A stretch of 64,000 nucleotides of DNA from Falsiroseomonas stagni DSM 19981. Its GTDB lineage: Bacteria > Pseudomonadota > Alphaproteobacteria > Acetobacterales > Acetobacteraceae. The translations under genes and the position numbers were made by a program. The stretch covers positions 1-64,000 of the forward strand of contig NZ_FOSQ01000005.1 of NCBI RefSeq assembly GCF_900114315.1, in the 5' to 3' direction. Under the pieces are notes generated by a model that was given only the letters and a program-made list of their open reading frames with translations, had not been told where the DNA came from and made no database searches. Below are positions 31,570-39,785 of the stretch, in pieces; positions within the stretch are counted from its first letter, which is position 1; every line of letters begins with the position of its first letter.

Positions 31570-32714
31570 GCCGGCAACTCCAGCAGCCCGCGCGCCAGCA
31601 CGTTGCGCAATATCTCCGACGATCCGCCGAAGATGGTGGAAGGCCGCGCGATCAGGAACTGCCCGGCGGGATGCAGGGCCGCGCCCGGCATCGGGTCCAG
31701 CAGCCCCGCATTCTCCCCCGCCAGTTCAAGCATCGCATCCGTGATGCGCTGGAACAGCTCCGTCGCCACCAGCTTCAGCATGGAAGGCTCCGCGCCCAGC
31801 GTCTCACCGCGCTTCAGCGCCGCCGCGCAACGCTCATACAGCGCCTTGAGGTCCGCGAGTTCCAGGCGGAAGCGCGCGTGCATCTCCAGGAAGGCGGGAT
31901 CGTCGGCGCGGCCCAGGCTCTCCGCCAGGCGCTTCATCGCCGCCAGCGCATTGGCGGAAAGCCGCGGGCTGCCGATGGCGATGCGCTCGAACCCCAGCAG
32001 CGCCTTGGCGTAGGTCCAGCCCTTGTTGACCTCCCCCACCAGCATGTCCTTCGGCACGCGGACATTGTCGAAGAAGACCTCGCAGAACTCGTCATGCTGG
32101 TCGAGGTTGAGGATGGGGCGGATGGTGATCCCCGGCGTCGCGGTCGGCATCAGGAGGAAGCTGATCCCCTCCTGCTTCTTCGCCGCCTTGTCGGTGCGCG
32201 CGAGGACGAAGATCCAGTTGGCATCATTGGCGAAGGTGATCCAGGTCTTCTGCCCGTTCAGCACCCAGTCATCGCCATCCTCCACCGCTTCCAGCCGCAG
32301 CGCGGCCAGGTCCGACCCCGCATCGGGTTCCGAATAGCCCTGCGCCCAGATATCCTCGCCCGAGAGGATGCTCGGCAGGAAGCGGCGCTTCTGGTCCTCG
32401 CTGCCGTGCTTCAGCAGCAGCGGGCCGAGCATGAGCACGCCCATGTCACTGACGCGCGGGCAGCCATGGCGCTCGAACTCCTCGATCATGATGAGCTGCC
32501 GCGCGGCGCCGAGGCCCATGCCGCCGTATTCGCGCGGCCAGGCGGGGGCGAGCCATCCCTGCTTCGACAAGGCCAGGTACCAGGGCCGGTTCTCATGCCA
32601 ATGCAGCCGGCGGCGCGGGAAGCGCAGATCGGCCGGCGTATGGGCCTCCACCCAGGCCCGCACATGCAGGCGGAAGGCCGCGTCATCCAGCGCGTCGAGC
32701 TCTTCGAGCGTCAT
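31566..32714 (-). CDS. Acyl-CoA dehydrogenase family protein (long form)
   Basis: The 382-residue protein has full N-terminal, middle and C-terminal acyl-CoA dehydrogenase domains. The middle domain shows QGYSEPDAGSDLAALRLEA and VLNGQKTWITFANDANW; the C-terminus ends with FGGSSEILRNVLARGLLELP. It oxidises an acyl-CoA at the alpha,beta position with FAD, passing electrons to ETF. With the short paralogue downstream it could form a heteromer, as in steroid side-chain enzymes; that is inference. The upstream LysR gene is 39 bp away on the same strand. Confidence 0.92.
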   Translation of the reverse strand: MTLEELDALDDAAFRLHVRAWVEAHTPADLRFPRRRLHWHENRPWYLALSKQGWLAPAWPREYGGMGLGAARQLIMIEEFERHGCPRVSDMGVLMLGPLLLKHGSEDQKRRFLPSILSGEDIWAQGYSEPDAGSDLAALRLEAVEDGDDWVLNGQKTWITFANDANWIFVLARTDKAAKKQEGISFLLMPTATPGITIRPILNLDQHDEFCEVFFDNVRVPKDMLVGEVNKGWTYAKALLGFERIAIGSPRLSANALAAMKRLAESLGRADDPAFLEMHARFRLELADLKALYERCAAALKRGETLGAEPSMLKLVATELFQRITDAMLELAGENAGLLDPMPGAALHPAGQFLIARPSTIFGGSSEILRNVLARGLLELPA

Positions 32715-32753
32715 GCCGCGTCTCCCCCCACCATTAGGTCAGTTCTATGGCCT

Positions 32754-33644
32754 TTATCGGCTGGGCGCCGGGCTGTCCAGTTGCGCCAGGATCCAGTCGC
32801 GGAAGGCGGCGATGCGGGGCGGCAGGGGATCCGCATCCCGGATCATGAGGTGGAAGGCGCCGGCCGATCGCAGCGCCACCGCGAAGGGCTGCACCAGGCG
32901 GCCGGCCTGGAGGTCGGCCTCGATGAAGCCCAGCCGGCCCAGCGCGATGCCGAGCCCGTCCAGCGCCGCGCTGTAGGCGACATCCGTGCTGGTGAAGGCG
33001 ATGGGCCGCGGCAGGCGCACCGGCGGCGCGCCGGTCAACGCGTACCAGCGCTGCCAGTCATCGGCATCGCGCGGCGTCTGCAACAGCGCGTGGTTTGCCA
33101 GGTCCTGCGGCTGCGCCAGCGGCGCGGCATGGCGCAAATAGTCGGGGCTGCACACCGGGACCACGACGCGGTCCAGCAGCTTGTGGGACCGCAGCCCCGC
33201 CAGCGCCGGGCGATCCGGCCCGATGGCGACATCCATGTCGGCGGGCGGCTCATCCTCCGGCAGCGCGGTGGTGATGCGCACGGGCAGGTCCGGATGCAGC
33301 GCCTGGAAGCCCGGCAGCCGCGGCAGCAGCCAGAGCCGGATGAAGAAGCGCGATCCCCAGATATGCAGCGTCTCCGGCCCGCCGCTGGCCAGCGCCTGCG
33401 TGCCATCCCGCAGCCGTTCCAGCGCGTCCCGCACCACGGGCAGGTAGCGGGCGCCGGCCTCCGTCAGCCGCATCTCCGACGCGCCCCGCTGGAACAACGG
33501 CAATCCGAGGAAGGCTTCCAGCTTGGCGATCTGCCGGCTGACGGCACCCGGCGTGACATGCAGCTCCGCCGCCGCGCGGCTGAAGCTGTTCAGCCGGCCC
33601 GCCGCTTCGAAGACGCGCACGGCATTGAGCGGTGGCAGACGCAT
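32754..33644 (-). CDS. LysR-family transcriptional regulator
   Basis: The 296-residue protein has the GcvA-like N-terminal winged HTH (LPPLNAVRVFEAAGRLNSFSRAAAELHVTPGAVSRQIAKLE in short blocks) followed by the LysR effector-binding domain. It is encoded just upstream of, and on the same strand as, the acyl-CoA operon, and divergently from the MBL-fold gene pair. The 103-bp divergent gap at 33645-33747 should contain its operator. Either gene set could be the target; the divergent one is the usual arrangement. Confidence 0.9.
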   Translation of the reverse strand: MRLPPLNAVRVFEAAGRLNSFSRAAAELHVTPGAVSRQIAKLEAFLGLPLFQRGASEMRLTEAGARYLPVVRDALERLRDGTQALASGGPETLHIWGSRFFIRLWLLPRLPGFQALHPDLPVRITTALPEDEPPADMDVAIGPDRPALAGLRSHKLLDRVVVPVCSPDYLRHAAPLAQPQDLANHALLQTPRDADDWQRWYALTGAPPVRLPRPIAFTSTDVAYSAALDGLGIALGRLGFIEADLQAGRLVQPFAVALRSAGAFHLMIRDADPLPPRIAAFRDWILAQLDSPAPSR

Positions 33645-33747
33645 CGCCCGGGGCCTTGTGACTTTTCCTCAACGCCCACGTGACCATAAGTCGTTTGCCC
33701 CGGCAAGCCACGGCGTCTCAACTTCCCAGCATGGGAGAGAAACGCAC

Positions 33748-34641
33748 ATGCTGATGGATGTGGCGGACAGGCTGGCACCGGGTGTCGAGGAGCTGGTGCC
33801 GGGACGCCTTTATGTGCTGCGCAGCCTCTGCCCGCTGGATGGGCGGATGAGTTCCTACCCCGCCAATGCGCGCGGCTTCACCGCGGTGAACTGCTACCTG
33901 CTGGTGGAACCTGGCGCGGCGCTGATGCTGGATACCGGCTTCACCGCCCATGCGAAGGGCATCCTCGCGCAGCTCGCCAGCGTGCTGCGGCCGGAGACGC
34001 GGCTTTCCGTCTATCCGCTGCGCCTCAACGAATTCATGTCCGTCTGCAATGTCGAAGTCATCGCCGACCATTTCGACGTGGAGCAGTGCTATTCCGGCAA
34101 TCCGGACGCGGCGCTTTGGGTGGATTTCGGCGGGCGGTCTGACCAGGCGGGCGCCATCGCCAGGCCGATGAAGACCACGCTGGTGGCGCGGGTGCAGACG
34201 CTCCAGGTCGGCGATGGCGATGCCCGCCCCGTCGATGCCTTCCAGGCGCCGATCCGGCTGATCGGCACGCGCTGGCTGTATGACCGCGCCACGCGCACGC
34301 TCTTCACCTCCGACAGCTTCACGCAGGAATGGAGCGACGAGGAGCACGGCCCCTGGAACGTGGAGCGCGCCGAGGATCTCCGCGGCCCCGCCCATCTCCG
34401 CAGCTTCCTGCTGAACACGCGCTACTGGTGGCTGGAAGGCGGTGAGACCGACTCACTCCGCCGCAAGCTGCGCGATGTCTTCGACCGGCATGAGATCACG
34501 ACCATCGCCCCCGGCTATGGCCGCGTGCTGCGCGGGCGGGACGTGGTGCGCCGGCAGTTCGAGATGATGGACGAGGTGCTGGCCGGGCTCGCCCGGGGCG
34601 TCGCGCGATCCCGCTACATCGACCGCGACGAGATCAGGTGA
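33748..34641 (+). CDS. MBL-fold protein, flavodiiron-like, with degenerate metal site
   Basis: The ATG at 33748 has GGGAGAG about eight nt upstream and gives 297 residues. The fold is suggested by VNCYLLVEPGAALMLDTGF, LFTSDSF and TTIAPGYGRVL, which line up with the same blocks of the downstream paralogue. The canonical metal-binding histidines are missing: the H-x-E/H-x-D-H segment reads PLRLNEFMSV and the last histidine (APxHG) is tyrosine (APGYG). It is therefore probably not a normal metallohydrolase. The next gene, a better-preserved relative, follows after 4 bp, so a regulatory or partner role is possible. Confidence 0.7.
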   Translation: MLMDVADRLAPGVEELVPGRLYVLRSLCPLDGRMSSYPANARGFTAVNCYLLVEPGAALMLDTGFTAHAKGILAQLASVLRPETRLSVYPLRLNEFMSVCNVEVIADHFDVEQCYSGNPDAALWVDFGGRSDQAGAIARPMKTTLVARVQTLQVGDGDARPVDAFQAPIRLIGTRWLYDRATRTLFTSDSFTQEWSDEEHGPWNVERAEDLRGPAHLRSFLLNTRYWWLEGGETDSLRRKLRDVFDRHEITTIAPGYGRVLRGRDVVRRQFEMMDEVLAGLARGVARSRYIDRDEIR

Positions 34642-34645
34642 TCCC

Positions 34646-35476
34646 ATGAACCGACCGAATCCGCTGCCGCGGGAGATCACGCCGGGTGTCTTCTGGCTGG
34701 GCGACTGCCTGGAACAGCGCGCCAAGGGGAAGATCTACCACACCTACAACGCCGCCTTCCTGATCTGCGGGACGGAGGCGTCGATGCTGGTGGAGACCGG
34801 CCACCCCAAGGATTTTCCCCTCATCGACCGGCAGATGCAGGAGATCCTGGCGACGCGCGCGTCGCTGAAATACCTGTTCGTCACGCATCAGGAAACGCCC
34901 CATGCCGGCGGCCTCGGCCGCGTGCTGAGCCGCTATCCCGAAGCGCTGCTCTGCGGCGATGTCAGCGACTACCACCTGGCCTTCCCGCAATATGAACACC
35001 GCCTGCTGGCGATGAAGGAAGGCGATCGCATCCCCCTCGGCGGGCGGGACTTCGTGGCGGTGGAGCCGGTGATCCGCGACCTCCGCACCACCTGGTGGGG
35101 CTTCGACAGCGGCAGCCGGGTTCTCTTCCCCGGCGACGGCTTCGCCTACAGCCACTACCACGAGGACGGCCATTGCGGGCTGTGCGCGGAGGAAGCGTCG
35201 TCGCTCGACCTGCCCGACGTCTCCGCCGTCTTCGCGGATCGCGCGCTGTTCTGGACCAAGTTCACCGACATGAACCACTACGTGGACCGGCTGCGGCTGC
35301 TGCTGGAACGGCTGGATGTGAAGGTGATCGCGCCCAGCCACGGGCTGCCGATCCTCGATCCGGAGGCGACGGTGCCGAAGCTGATCGAGGGCCTGCTCTA
35401 TGGCGGCTCCGTCCCTGAATCGGGCACCGAGACCGGCCTCGCGCCGCCGCCCGACCTGATGGTGCCTGCCCAATAG
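34646..35476 (+). CDS. MBL-fold metallo-hydrolase, flavodiiron (ODP)-like
   Basis: The 276-residue protein shows AAFLICGTEASMLVETGHP, then FVTHQETPHAGGL, LFPGDGFAYSHYH and VIAPSHGLP. The HxExxH arrangement, with glutamate in place of the usual second histidine, and the final SHG are the pattern of the oxygen-binding diiron domain of flavodiiron proteins and related ODP-like hydrolases. The aspartate after the glutamate is proline here and one histidine position appears to be arginine, so metal binding may be partial. It is coupled to a degenerate paralogue upstream. No flavodoxin domain is attached. Confidence 0.78.
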   Translation: MNRPNPLPREITPGVFWLGDCLEQRAKGKIYHTYNAAFLICGTEASMLVETGHPKDFPLIDRQMQEILATRASLKYLFVTHQETPHAGGLGRVLSRYPEALLCGDVSDYHLAFPQYEHRLLAMKEGDRIPLGGRDFVAVEPVIRDLRTTWWGFDSGSRVLFPGDGFAYSHYHEDGHCGLCAEEASSLDLPDVSAVFADRALFWTKFTDMNHYVDRLRLLLERLDVKVIAPSHGLPILDPEATVPKLIEGLLYGGSVPESGTETGLAPPPDLMVPAQ

Positions 35477-35530
35477 CTGCTGCCCCCGCCTGGCGGGGAC
35501 CAAGAAGAACGAAACCTGGGGAGAGGAACG

Positions 35531-36520
35531 ATGCGAGACGCTTGTCCGCCGGCGTTTGGCCGCCGGGGCTTCGCGGCGATGGCGGCGGCGCTGCTGCCGG
35601 CCTCCGCCGCCCGCGCGCAGGAATGGCCCGCGCGCCCCATCCGCATGATCGTCCCGGGCACCGGCGGCGGCGGGATGGATGTGATCGCGCGCGTGATCGC
35701 GGACCGCATGGGCAGCATCCTCGGCCAGCCCTTCGTGGTGGAGAACCGCGCCGGCGCCGGCGGCAACATCGCCGTCGATGCCGTCGCGAAGGCGGCGCCG
35801 GATGGCTACACCGTGCTGCTCGGCCAGACCGCGCATTTCGCCATCAACCCCTCGCTCTATGCGCGGCTTCCCTTCGACACGCAGCGCGACTTCATCCCCG
35901 TGGTGCAGCTGGCCGATGCGCCGAATGTGGTGGTGGTGGGGGAGGGATCGCGCCATCGCACGCTGCAGGATGTGGTGGCGGAGGCGCGCCGCACGCCGGA
36001 GGGGCTGCACCTCGCCACCCCCGGCAATGGCACCGTCTCCCACCTCACGGGTGAGTTGTTCCAGGGCGTGGCGGGCATCCGCTTCACCCATGTGCCCTAT
36101 CGCGGCGCGGCGGCGGCGGTGACGGATGTGATCGCGGGGCGCGTGCCGCTGATGATGTCTTCCGTCCCCACGGCGCTGTCCAACATCCGGGATGGCAGGC
36201 TGCGCGCCATCGCCGTGTCCGCCGCGCGGCGCAGCCCGGTGCTGCCGGATATCCCCACCATCGGCGAACAGGGCTTTCCTGGATTCGACGCCAACACCTG
36301 GTATGGCCTGTTCGTGCCGGCCGGCACGCCGGCCGCCGTGGTGCAGCGCCTGAACACGGCGGCGAATGACGCGCTGCGCGCCCCCGGCGTCGCGGACCGC
36401 GTGCGCCAGGAAGGCGGCGACATCGTCGGCGGCACGGCGGAAGCCTTCGCCCGCATGGTCGTGGCCGATGCGGCGAAGTGGTCGCGCGTGGTGCAGGAAT
36501 CCGGCGCGCGGGCGGACTGA
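35531..36520 (+). CDS. Bug/TctC-family substrate-binding protein
   Basis: The 329-residue protein has a twin-arginine-type signal (FGRRGFAAMAAALLPASAARAQ) followed by IRMIVPGTGGGGMDVIARVIAD, VVENRAGAGGNIAVDAVAKA and HVPYRGAAAAV. GGGGAGAGGAAC precedes the ATG. It begins 54 bp after the MBL-fold pair on the same strand and is convergent with the SDR gene, with no gap. Like the other Bug proteins in this window it has no membrane components nearby. Confidence 0.92.
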   Translation: MRDACPPAFGRRGFAAMAAALLPASAARAQEWPARPIRMIVPGTGGGGMDVIARVIADRMGSILGQPFVVENRAGAGGNIAVDAVAKAAPDGYTVLLGQTAHFAINPSLYARLPFDTQRDFIPVVQLADAPNVVVVGEGSRHRTLQDVVAEARRTPEGLHLATPGNGTVSHLTGELFQGVAGIRFTHVPYRGAAAAVTDVIAGRVPLMMSSVPTALSNIRDGRLRAIAVSAARRSPVLPDIPTIGEQGFPGFDANTWYGLFVPAGTPAAVVQRLNTAANDALRAPGVADRVRQEGGDIVGGTAEAFARMVVADAAKWSRVVQESGARAD

Positions 36521-37285
36521 CTAGCCCGCCGTCCAGCCCCCATCCACCAGCAGCGACGATCCCGTCATCAGGCTGGCGGCGTCGGAGGCCAGGAACAGGA
36601 TCGCGCCCATCAGATCCTCCACCTGGCCAAGGCGCCCGAGCTTGATCTTCTGCACGACGCTGGCCTTGAAGGCCGCGTCCTGCAGGAAGGGCTTCGTCAT
36701 CGGGGTCTCGATGAAGGTGGGGCAGAGCGTGTTCACGCGGATGCCGTGGGGGGCGAGGTCGATGGCCATCGCACGCGCGATGCCCTCGATCGCCCATTTG
36801 GACGCGCAATAGACGCTGCGCCGCGCTCCGCCGACATGCCCCATCTGGGAGGAGACATGGATGATGGCGCCGGGGATGCCGGCCTCCGTCATCCCCTTCG
36901 CGACGGCCTGCGCCACGAAGAAGGCGGCGCGGACATTGAGGTTCATCACCGCGTCGAAATCCGCTGGCGTCACATCGGGGAAGGCGGCGGGGCGGTTGGT
37001 ACCGGCATTGTTCACCAGCACATGGAACGGCCCGGCCTTCGCGATCTTCGCGGTGGCGTCGTCGATGTCGGCGACATCCATCGCCAGCGCCTCCGCCGAT
37101 CCGCCTTGCGCGCGGATGTCCTCGGCCGCTTCCCCGATCTCGCCGGAGGATCGCGCGGCCAGCACGACATGCGCGCCGGCCTCCGCCAGCGCGCAGGCGG
37201 CGGCCAGCCCGATGCCGCGCCCCGCCCCCGTCACCAGCGCGCGGCGCCCGTCCAGCCGGAAGGACGGCGTCCTCGGCAAGTCCAT
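36521..37285 (-). CDS. SDR-family oxidoreductase
   Basis: The ATG at 37285 shares its A with the TGA of the upstream HisD-family gene, so the two are coupled; a longer frame to 37396 lies inside that gene and is rejected. The 254-residue product has the NAD(P) motif TGAGRGIG near 18-25, NNAG, the catalytic serine region, YCASKWA (YxxxK) and LCPTFIETPMT. These are the classical SDR features. Its coupling to a HisD-like alcohol dehydrogenase suggests two steps in the oxidation of one polyol or sulfonate-type substrate; inference only. Confidence 0.92.
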   Translation of the reverse strand: MDLPRTPSFRLDGRRALVTGAGRGIGLAAACALAEAGAHVVLAARSSGEIGEAAEDIRAQGGSAEALAMDVADIDDATAKIAKAGPFHVLVNNAGTNRPAAFPDVTPADFDAVMNLNVRAAFFVAQAVAKGMTEAGIPGAIIHVSSQMGHVGGARRSVYCASKWAIEGIARAMAIDLAPHGIRVNTLCPTFIETPMTKPFLQDAAFKASVVQKIKLGRLGQVEDLMGAILFLASDAASLMTGSSLLVDGGWTAG

Positions 37286-38592
37286 CACTCCGCCGCCTGC
37301 CCGTAGGGCACGTTCAACCCGCCATAGCGCCGCAGCCGGATGTTGGCCTGCTCCGCATGCCCCACGAAGCCCTCCAGCATGCAGAGGCGGGAGCAATAGG
37401 CGCCGACCATCGCGCTCGCCTCATCCGTCAGCACGCGCTGGTAGGTCACGGTCTTGAGGAACTTGCCGACCCAGAGTCCGCCCGTGTAGCGCGCCGCCCC
37501 CAGGGTCGGCAGCGTGTGGTTGGTGCCGATGACCTTGTCGCCATAGCTGACATTGGTGCGCGGGCCGAGGAACAGCGCGCCGTAATTGGTCATGTTCTTC
37601 AGGAAGAAATCATCGTCGCTGGTCATGACCTGCACGTGTTCGGAGGCGATGCGGTTGGCCTCCCGCAGCATCTCCGCCTTGTCCTCGCAGAGGATCACCT
37701 CGCCGTAATCCTCCCAGGCCTTGGCGGCGATGCCGGCGGTGGGAAGGATGGTCAGCAGGCGCTCCACCTCCCGCATCGTGTCGCGGGCCAGCTTTTCCGA
37801 ATCGGTCAGCAGGATGGCGGGGCTGGTCGGGCCGTGCTCCGCCTGGCCGAGCAGGTCCGTCGCGCAAAGCTCCCCGTCGACGGTGTCGTCCGCGATCACC
37901 AGCGTCTCGGTCGGGCCGGCGAAGAGGTCGATGCCGACGCGGCCGAAGAGCTGCCGCTTGGCCTCCGCCACATAGGCATTGCCGGGGCCGACCAGCATGT
38001 CGACCGCCGCGATGCTCTCCGTCCCCAGCGCCATGGCGCCCACGGCCTGCACGCCGCCGAGGACGCGGATCTCATCCGCCCCCGCCAGATGCTGCGCCGC
38101 CACGATCGCCGGCGCGGGCTTGCCGTTGTAGGGCGGCGCGCAGGTGGCGATGCGCGGCACGCCCGCGACCTTCGCCGTCACCACGGACATGTGGGCGGAC
38201 GCCAGCAGCGGATACTTGCCGCCCGGCACGTAGCAGCCCACCGAATTGACGGGGATGTTGCGATGGCCGAGCACCACGCCCGGCAGCGTCTCCACCTCGA
38301 TGTCCTTCATCGATTCGCGCTGGTGCTGCGCGAAGTTGCGGACCTGCTCCTGCGCGAAGCGGATATCGTCCAGCGCGCGGGCGGGCAGTTCCGCCAGGCA
38401 GGCGCGGATCTCGGCATCCGTCAGGCGGAAATCGCTGCGGTCCCAGCCATCGAACTTCGCCGACATCTCCCGCACCGCGGCATCGCCGCGCTTCGCGATA
38501 TCGGCCAGCAGCGCTTCCACCGTCGCGCGGACCTGGACCTGCGCGGCTTCCTTGTCATCCGCCGCGATCGAACGCTTGAGCCATTGGGCCAT
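37285..38592 (-). CDS. Histidinol dehydrogenase family protein, probably a catabolic paralogue
   Basis: The 435-residue protein has the HisD framework: [59 protein letters not shown] and [10 protein letters not shown]. Where biosynthetic HisD has EHD, this protein reads [13 protein letters not shown], and other active-site surroundings differ. No other histidine genes are nearby; an SDR is coupled downstream and a Bug-type receptor is next to that. The features fit HisD-like dehydrogenases such as HpsN, which oxidises dihydroxypropanesulfonate, better than histidine synthesis. The exact substrate is unknown, so no gene symbol is given. Confidence 0.85.
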   Translation of the reverse strand: MAQWLKRSIAADDKEAAQVQVRATVEALLADIAKRGDAAVREMSAKFDGWDRSDFRLTDAEIRACLAELPARALDDIRFAQEQVRNFAQHQRESMKDIEVETLPGVVLGHRNIPVNSVGCYVPGGKYPLLASAHMSVVTAKVAGVPRIATCAPPYNGKPAPAIVAAQHLAGADEIRVLGGVQAVGAMALGTESIAAVDMLVGPGNAYVAEAKRQLFGRVGIDLFAGPTETLVIADDTVDGELCATDLLGQAEHGPTSPAILLTDSEKLARDTMREVERLLTILPTAGIAAKAWEDYGEVILCEDKAEMLREANRIASEHVQVMTSDDDFFLKNMTNYGALFLGPRTNVSYGDKVIGTNHTLPTLGAARYTGGLWVGKFLKTVTYQRVLTDEASAMVGAYCSRLCMLEGFVGHAEQANIRLRRYGGLNVPYGQAAE

Positions 38593-38667
38593 CGCCGGTG
38601 TTCCCGCCTTCCTTGGTGGCGGGAAGGTGCCGTGGGGGCGGGGCGCAGGGCAATCCCGCCGGGCGGC

Positions 38668-38829
38668 CTATTTCGTCAGGATCAGCTTGTCCTTGCTGGT
38701 CAGGCGCAGGCGATAGACCTCTCCCCCATGCAGGATGGTCGCTTCCCGCCCGCCCTGGAGCAACGTCTCGCTGGTCAGGGTGGGGGCAGGGGCGGGGGGC
38801 GGTTCAGGAAGGGGCGGCGCTTCGGTCAA
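38668..38829 (-). CDS. hemP: Hemin uptake protein HemP
   Basis: This 53-residue protein is found by reading the minus strand from a TTG at 38829 to TAG at 38668. It has a short proline-rich N-terminus (TEAPPLPEPPP), then LLQGGREATILHGGEVYRLRLTSKDKLILTK in shorter blocks, the conserved core of HemP/HmuP (GGREv-I-H-GG--Y-LR-T---KLILTK). HemP is associated with haem and iron uptake and acts as a regulator in some bacteria. The nearby ATG at 38836 is out of frame and hits a stop after ten codons, so the TTG start is needed. A Fur-like palindrome lies 38 bp upstream. Confidence 0.82.
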   Translation of the reverse strand: MTEAPPLPEPPPAPAPTLTSETLLQGGREATILHGGEVYRLRLTSKDKLILTK

Positions 38830-38867
38830 GGGTCATGTCCCGGCTGGTCGGCGCCAGTATATCGCAA

Positions 38868-38885
38868 ATGCGAAGCACTCGCAAT
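38868..38885. promoter_or_regulatory. Fur-like operator upstream of hemP
   Basis: The sequence ATGCGAAGCACTCGCAAT has TGCGA/TCGCA arms around five central bases. A nearly identical palindrome precedes the TonB-dependent receptor gene (45797-45813). It sits between the hemP start and the divergent ArsR-family gene, where it would cover a hemP promoter. The TGCGA-N5-TCGCA form agrees with the style of Fur-type boxes; the assignment rests on the shared motif at two iron genes. Confidence 0.6.
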
Positions 38886-38932
38886 GACGGTGGCTTGATT
38901 GCCCCGCCGCGCCGGCACACATGGGCAGGACG

Positions 38933-39274
38933 ATGCCCGATGCCCCGATCCCCACCACCCTGACTGCGCCCGGCGCGGCCGCGATGCAGGAACGCGCGGC
39001 GGAGGCCGCGGCGCTGCTGCGCCTGCTGGGCAATGAACGACGCCTGCTGGTGCTGTGCCAATTGCTGGTGGAGGGGGAGGCCCCGGTGGGCAGCCTGGCG
39101 GCGCATGTCGGCCTGTCCCAGCCCGCCCTGTCGCAGCATCTGGCGAAGCTGCGCGATGATGGGCTGGTGGCGACGCGCCGCAGCGGCACCACCATCCACT
39201 ACCGCATCGCCGATCCCCGCGTGGCGGCGCTGATCGCCACGCTGAAGGACCTGTTCTGCAGCGATAGCGCCTAG
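38933..39274 (+). CDS. ArsR-family transcriptional regulator (BigR/SqrR-like context)
   Basis: The 113-residue protein has the ArsR winged HTH: LLRLLGNERRLLVLCQLLVEGEAPVGSLAAHVGLSQPALSQHLAKLRDDGLVATRR in short blocks, then TTIHYRIADPRVAALI and a C-terminal cysteine in LFCSDSA. The ATG at 38933 is preferred to that at 38921 because of the purine-rich GGGCAGGA before it. Neighbouring genes (thioredoxin, rhodanese) suggest that it senses reactive sulfur or oxidants, as BigR and SqrR do. It has a cysteine within LCQLL and the C-terminal one, possibly a redox pair. Confidence 0.85.
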   Translation: MPDAPIPTTLTAPGAAAMQERAAEAAALLRLLGNERRLLVLCQLLVEGEAPVGSLAAHVGLSQPALSQHLAKLRDDGLVATRRSGTTIHYRIADPRVAALIATLKDLFCSDSA

Positions 39275-39702
39275 CGGCTGCGCGCCCAGGCCACGATCTG
39301 CCGGGCCGGCAGCGCCCCGGCCTGGCGCGCGACCTCCTGCCCTCCGCGGAACAGCGCGAGGGTCGGGATGCTCGTGATCTGCAGGCGCGCGGCCAGCGCC
39401 GGCGCTTCCTCCGTGGATATCTTCACCAGCCGCATCGCCGGCTCCAGCTCCTGCGCCGCGGCTTCGAAGGCCGGGGCCATGGCGCGGCAGGGACCGCACC
39501 AGGACGACCAGAAATCCACCAGCAGCGGGATGGAGGACAGCCTCAGGTGCCGCTGGAACCCGGCCTCATCCAGCGCCAGCGGTTTGCCGGTGAAGATCGG
39601 CTGGTGGCAGGCGCCGCAACGCGGGTGCTCCGCCAGCCGCGCGGCCGGCACGCGGTTGGCCGCGGCGCAGTGGGGGCAGGGGAGGGTGAGGGAGTCACTC
39701 AT
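39271..39702 (-). CDS. trxC: Thioredoxin 2 (TrxC) with N-terminal zinc finger
   Basis: The 143-residue protein has the TrxC zinc-ribbon cysteines (CPHC near 9-12 and CGAC near 29-32) followed by a thioredoxin domain with the active site WSSWCGPCRAM and the cis-proline segment SIPTLALF. TrxC reduces protein disulfides and is usually induced under oxidative stress. It overlaps the end of the convergent ArsR gene by 4 bp and is divergent from the rhodanese gene, sharing the 83-bp promoter region that holds a long inverted repeat. Confidence 0.93.
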   Translation of the reverse strand: MSDSLTLPCPHCAAANRVPAARLAEHPRCGACHQPIFTGKPLALDEAGFQRHLRLSSIPLLVDFWSSWCGPCRAMAPAFEAAAQELEPAMRLVKISTEEAPALAARLQITSIPTLALFRGGQEVARQAGALPARQIVAWARSR

Positions 39703-39716
39703 GGGGGTCTTCCCTT

Positions 39717-39753
39717 TATATTAGATGATACTAACTTAGAGACATCTGATATA
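39717..39753. promoter_or_regulatory. Divergent operator/promoter between trxC and the rhodanese gene
   Basis: The arms TATATTAGATG (39717-39727) and CATCTGATATA (39743-39753) match at 10 of 11 positions as an inverted repeat with a 15-nt spacer, in a strongly AT-rich island. Candidate -10 boxes overlap the outer ends of both arms: TATAAA on the minus strand at 39715-39720 for trxC, and TATAGT at 39750-39755 for the rhodanese gene. Binding by a dimeric repressor would block both promoters. The ArsR-family protein encoded next to trxC is the obvious candidate. Confidence 0.65.
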
Positions 39754-39785
39754 GTGCCGCGCCGCCGCGACCCAAGGAGCCTGCC

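Noticed and set aside
38804-39499. Minus-strand open frame opposite the ArsR gene
   Set aside because: Shadow of the ArsR and trxC region; low-complexity translation. The real minus-strand gene in this area is hemP in another frame.
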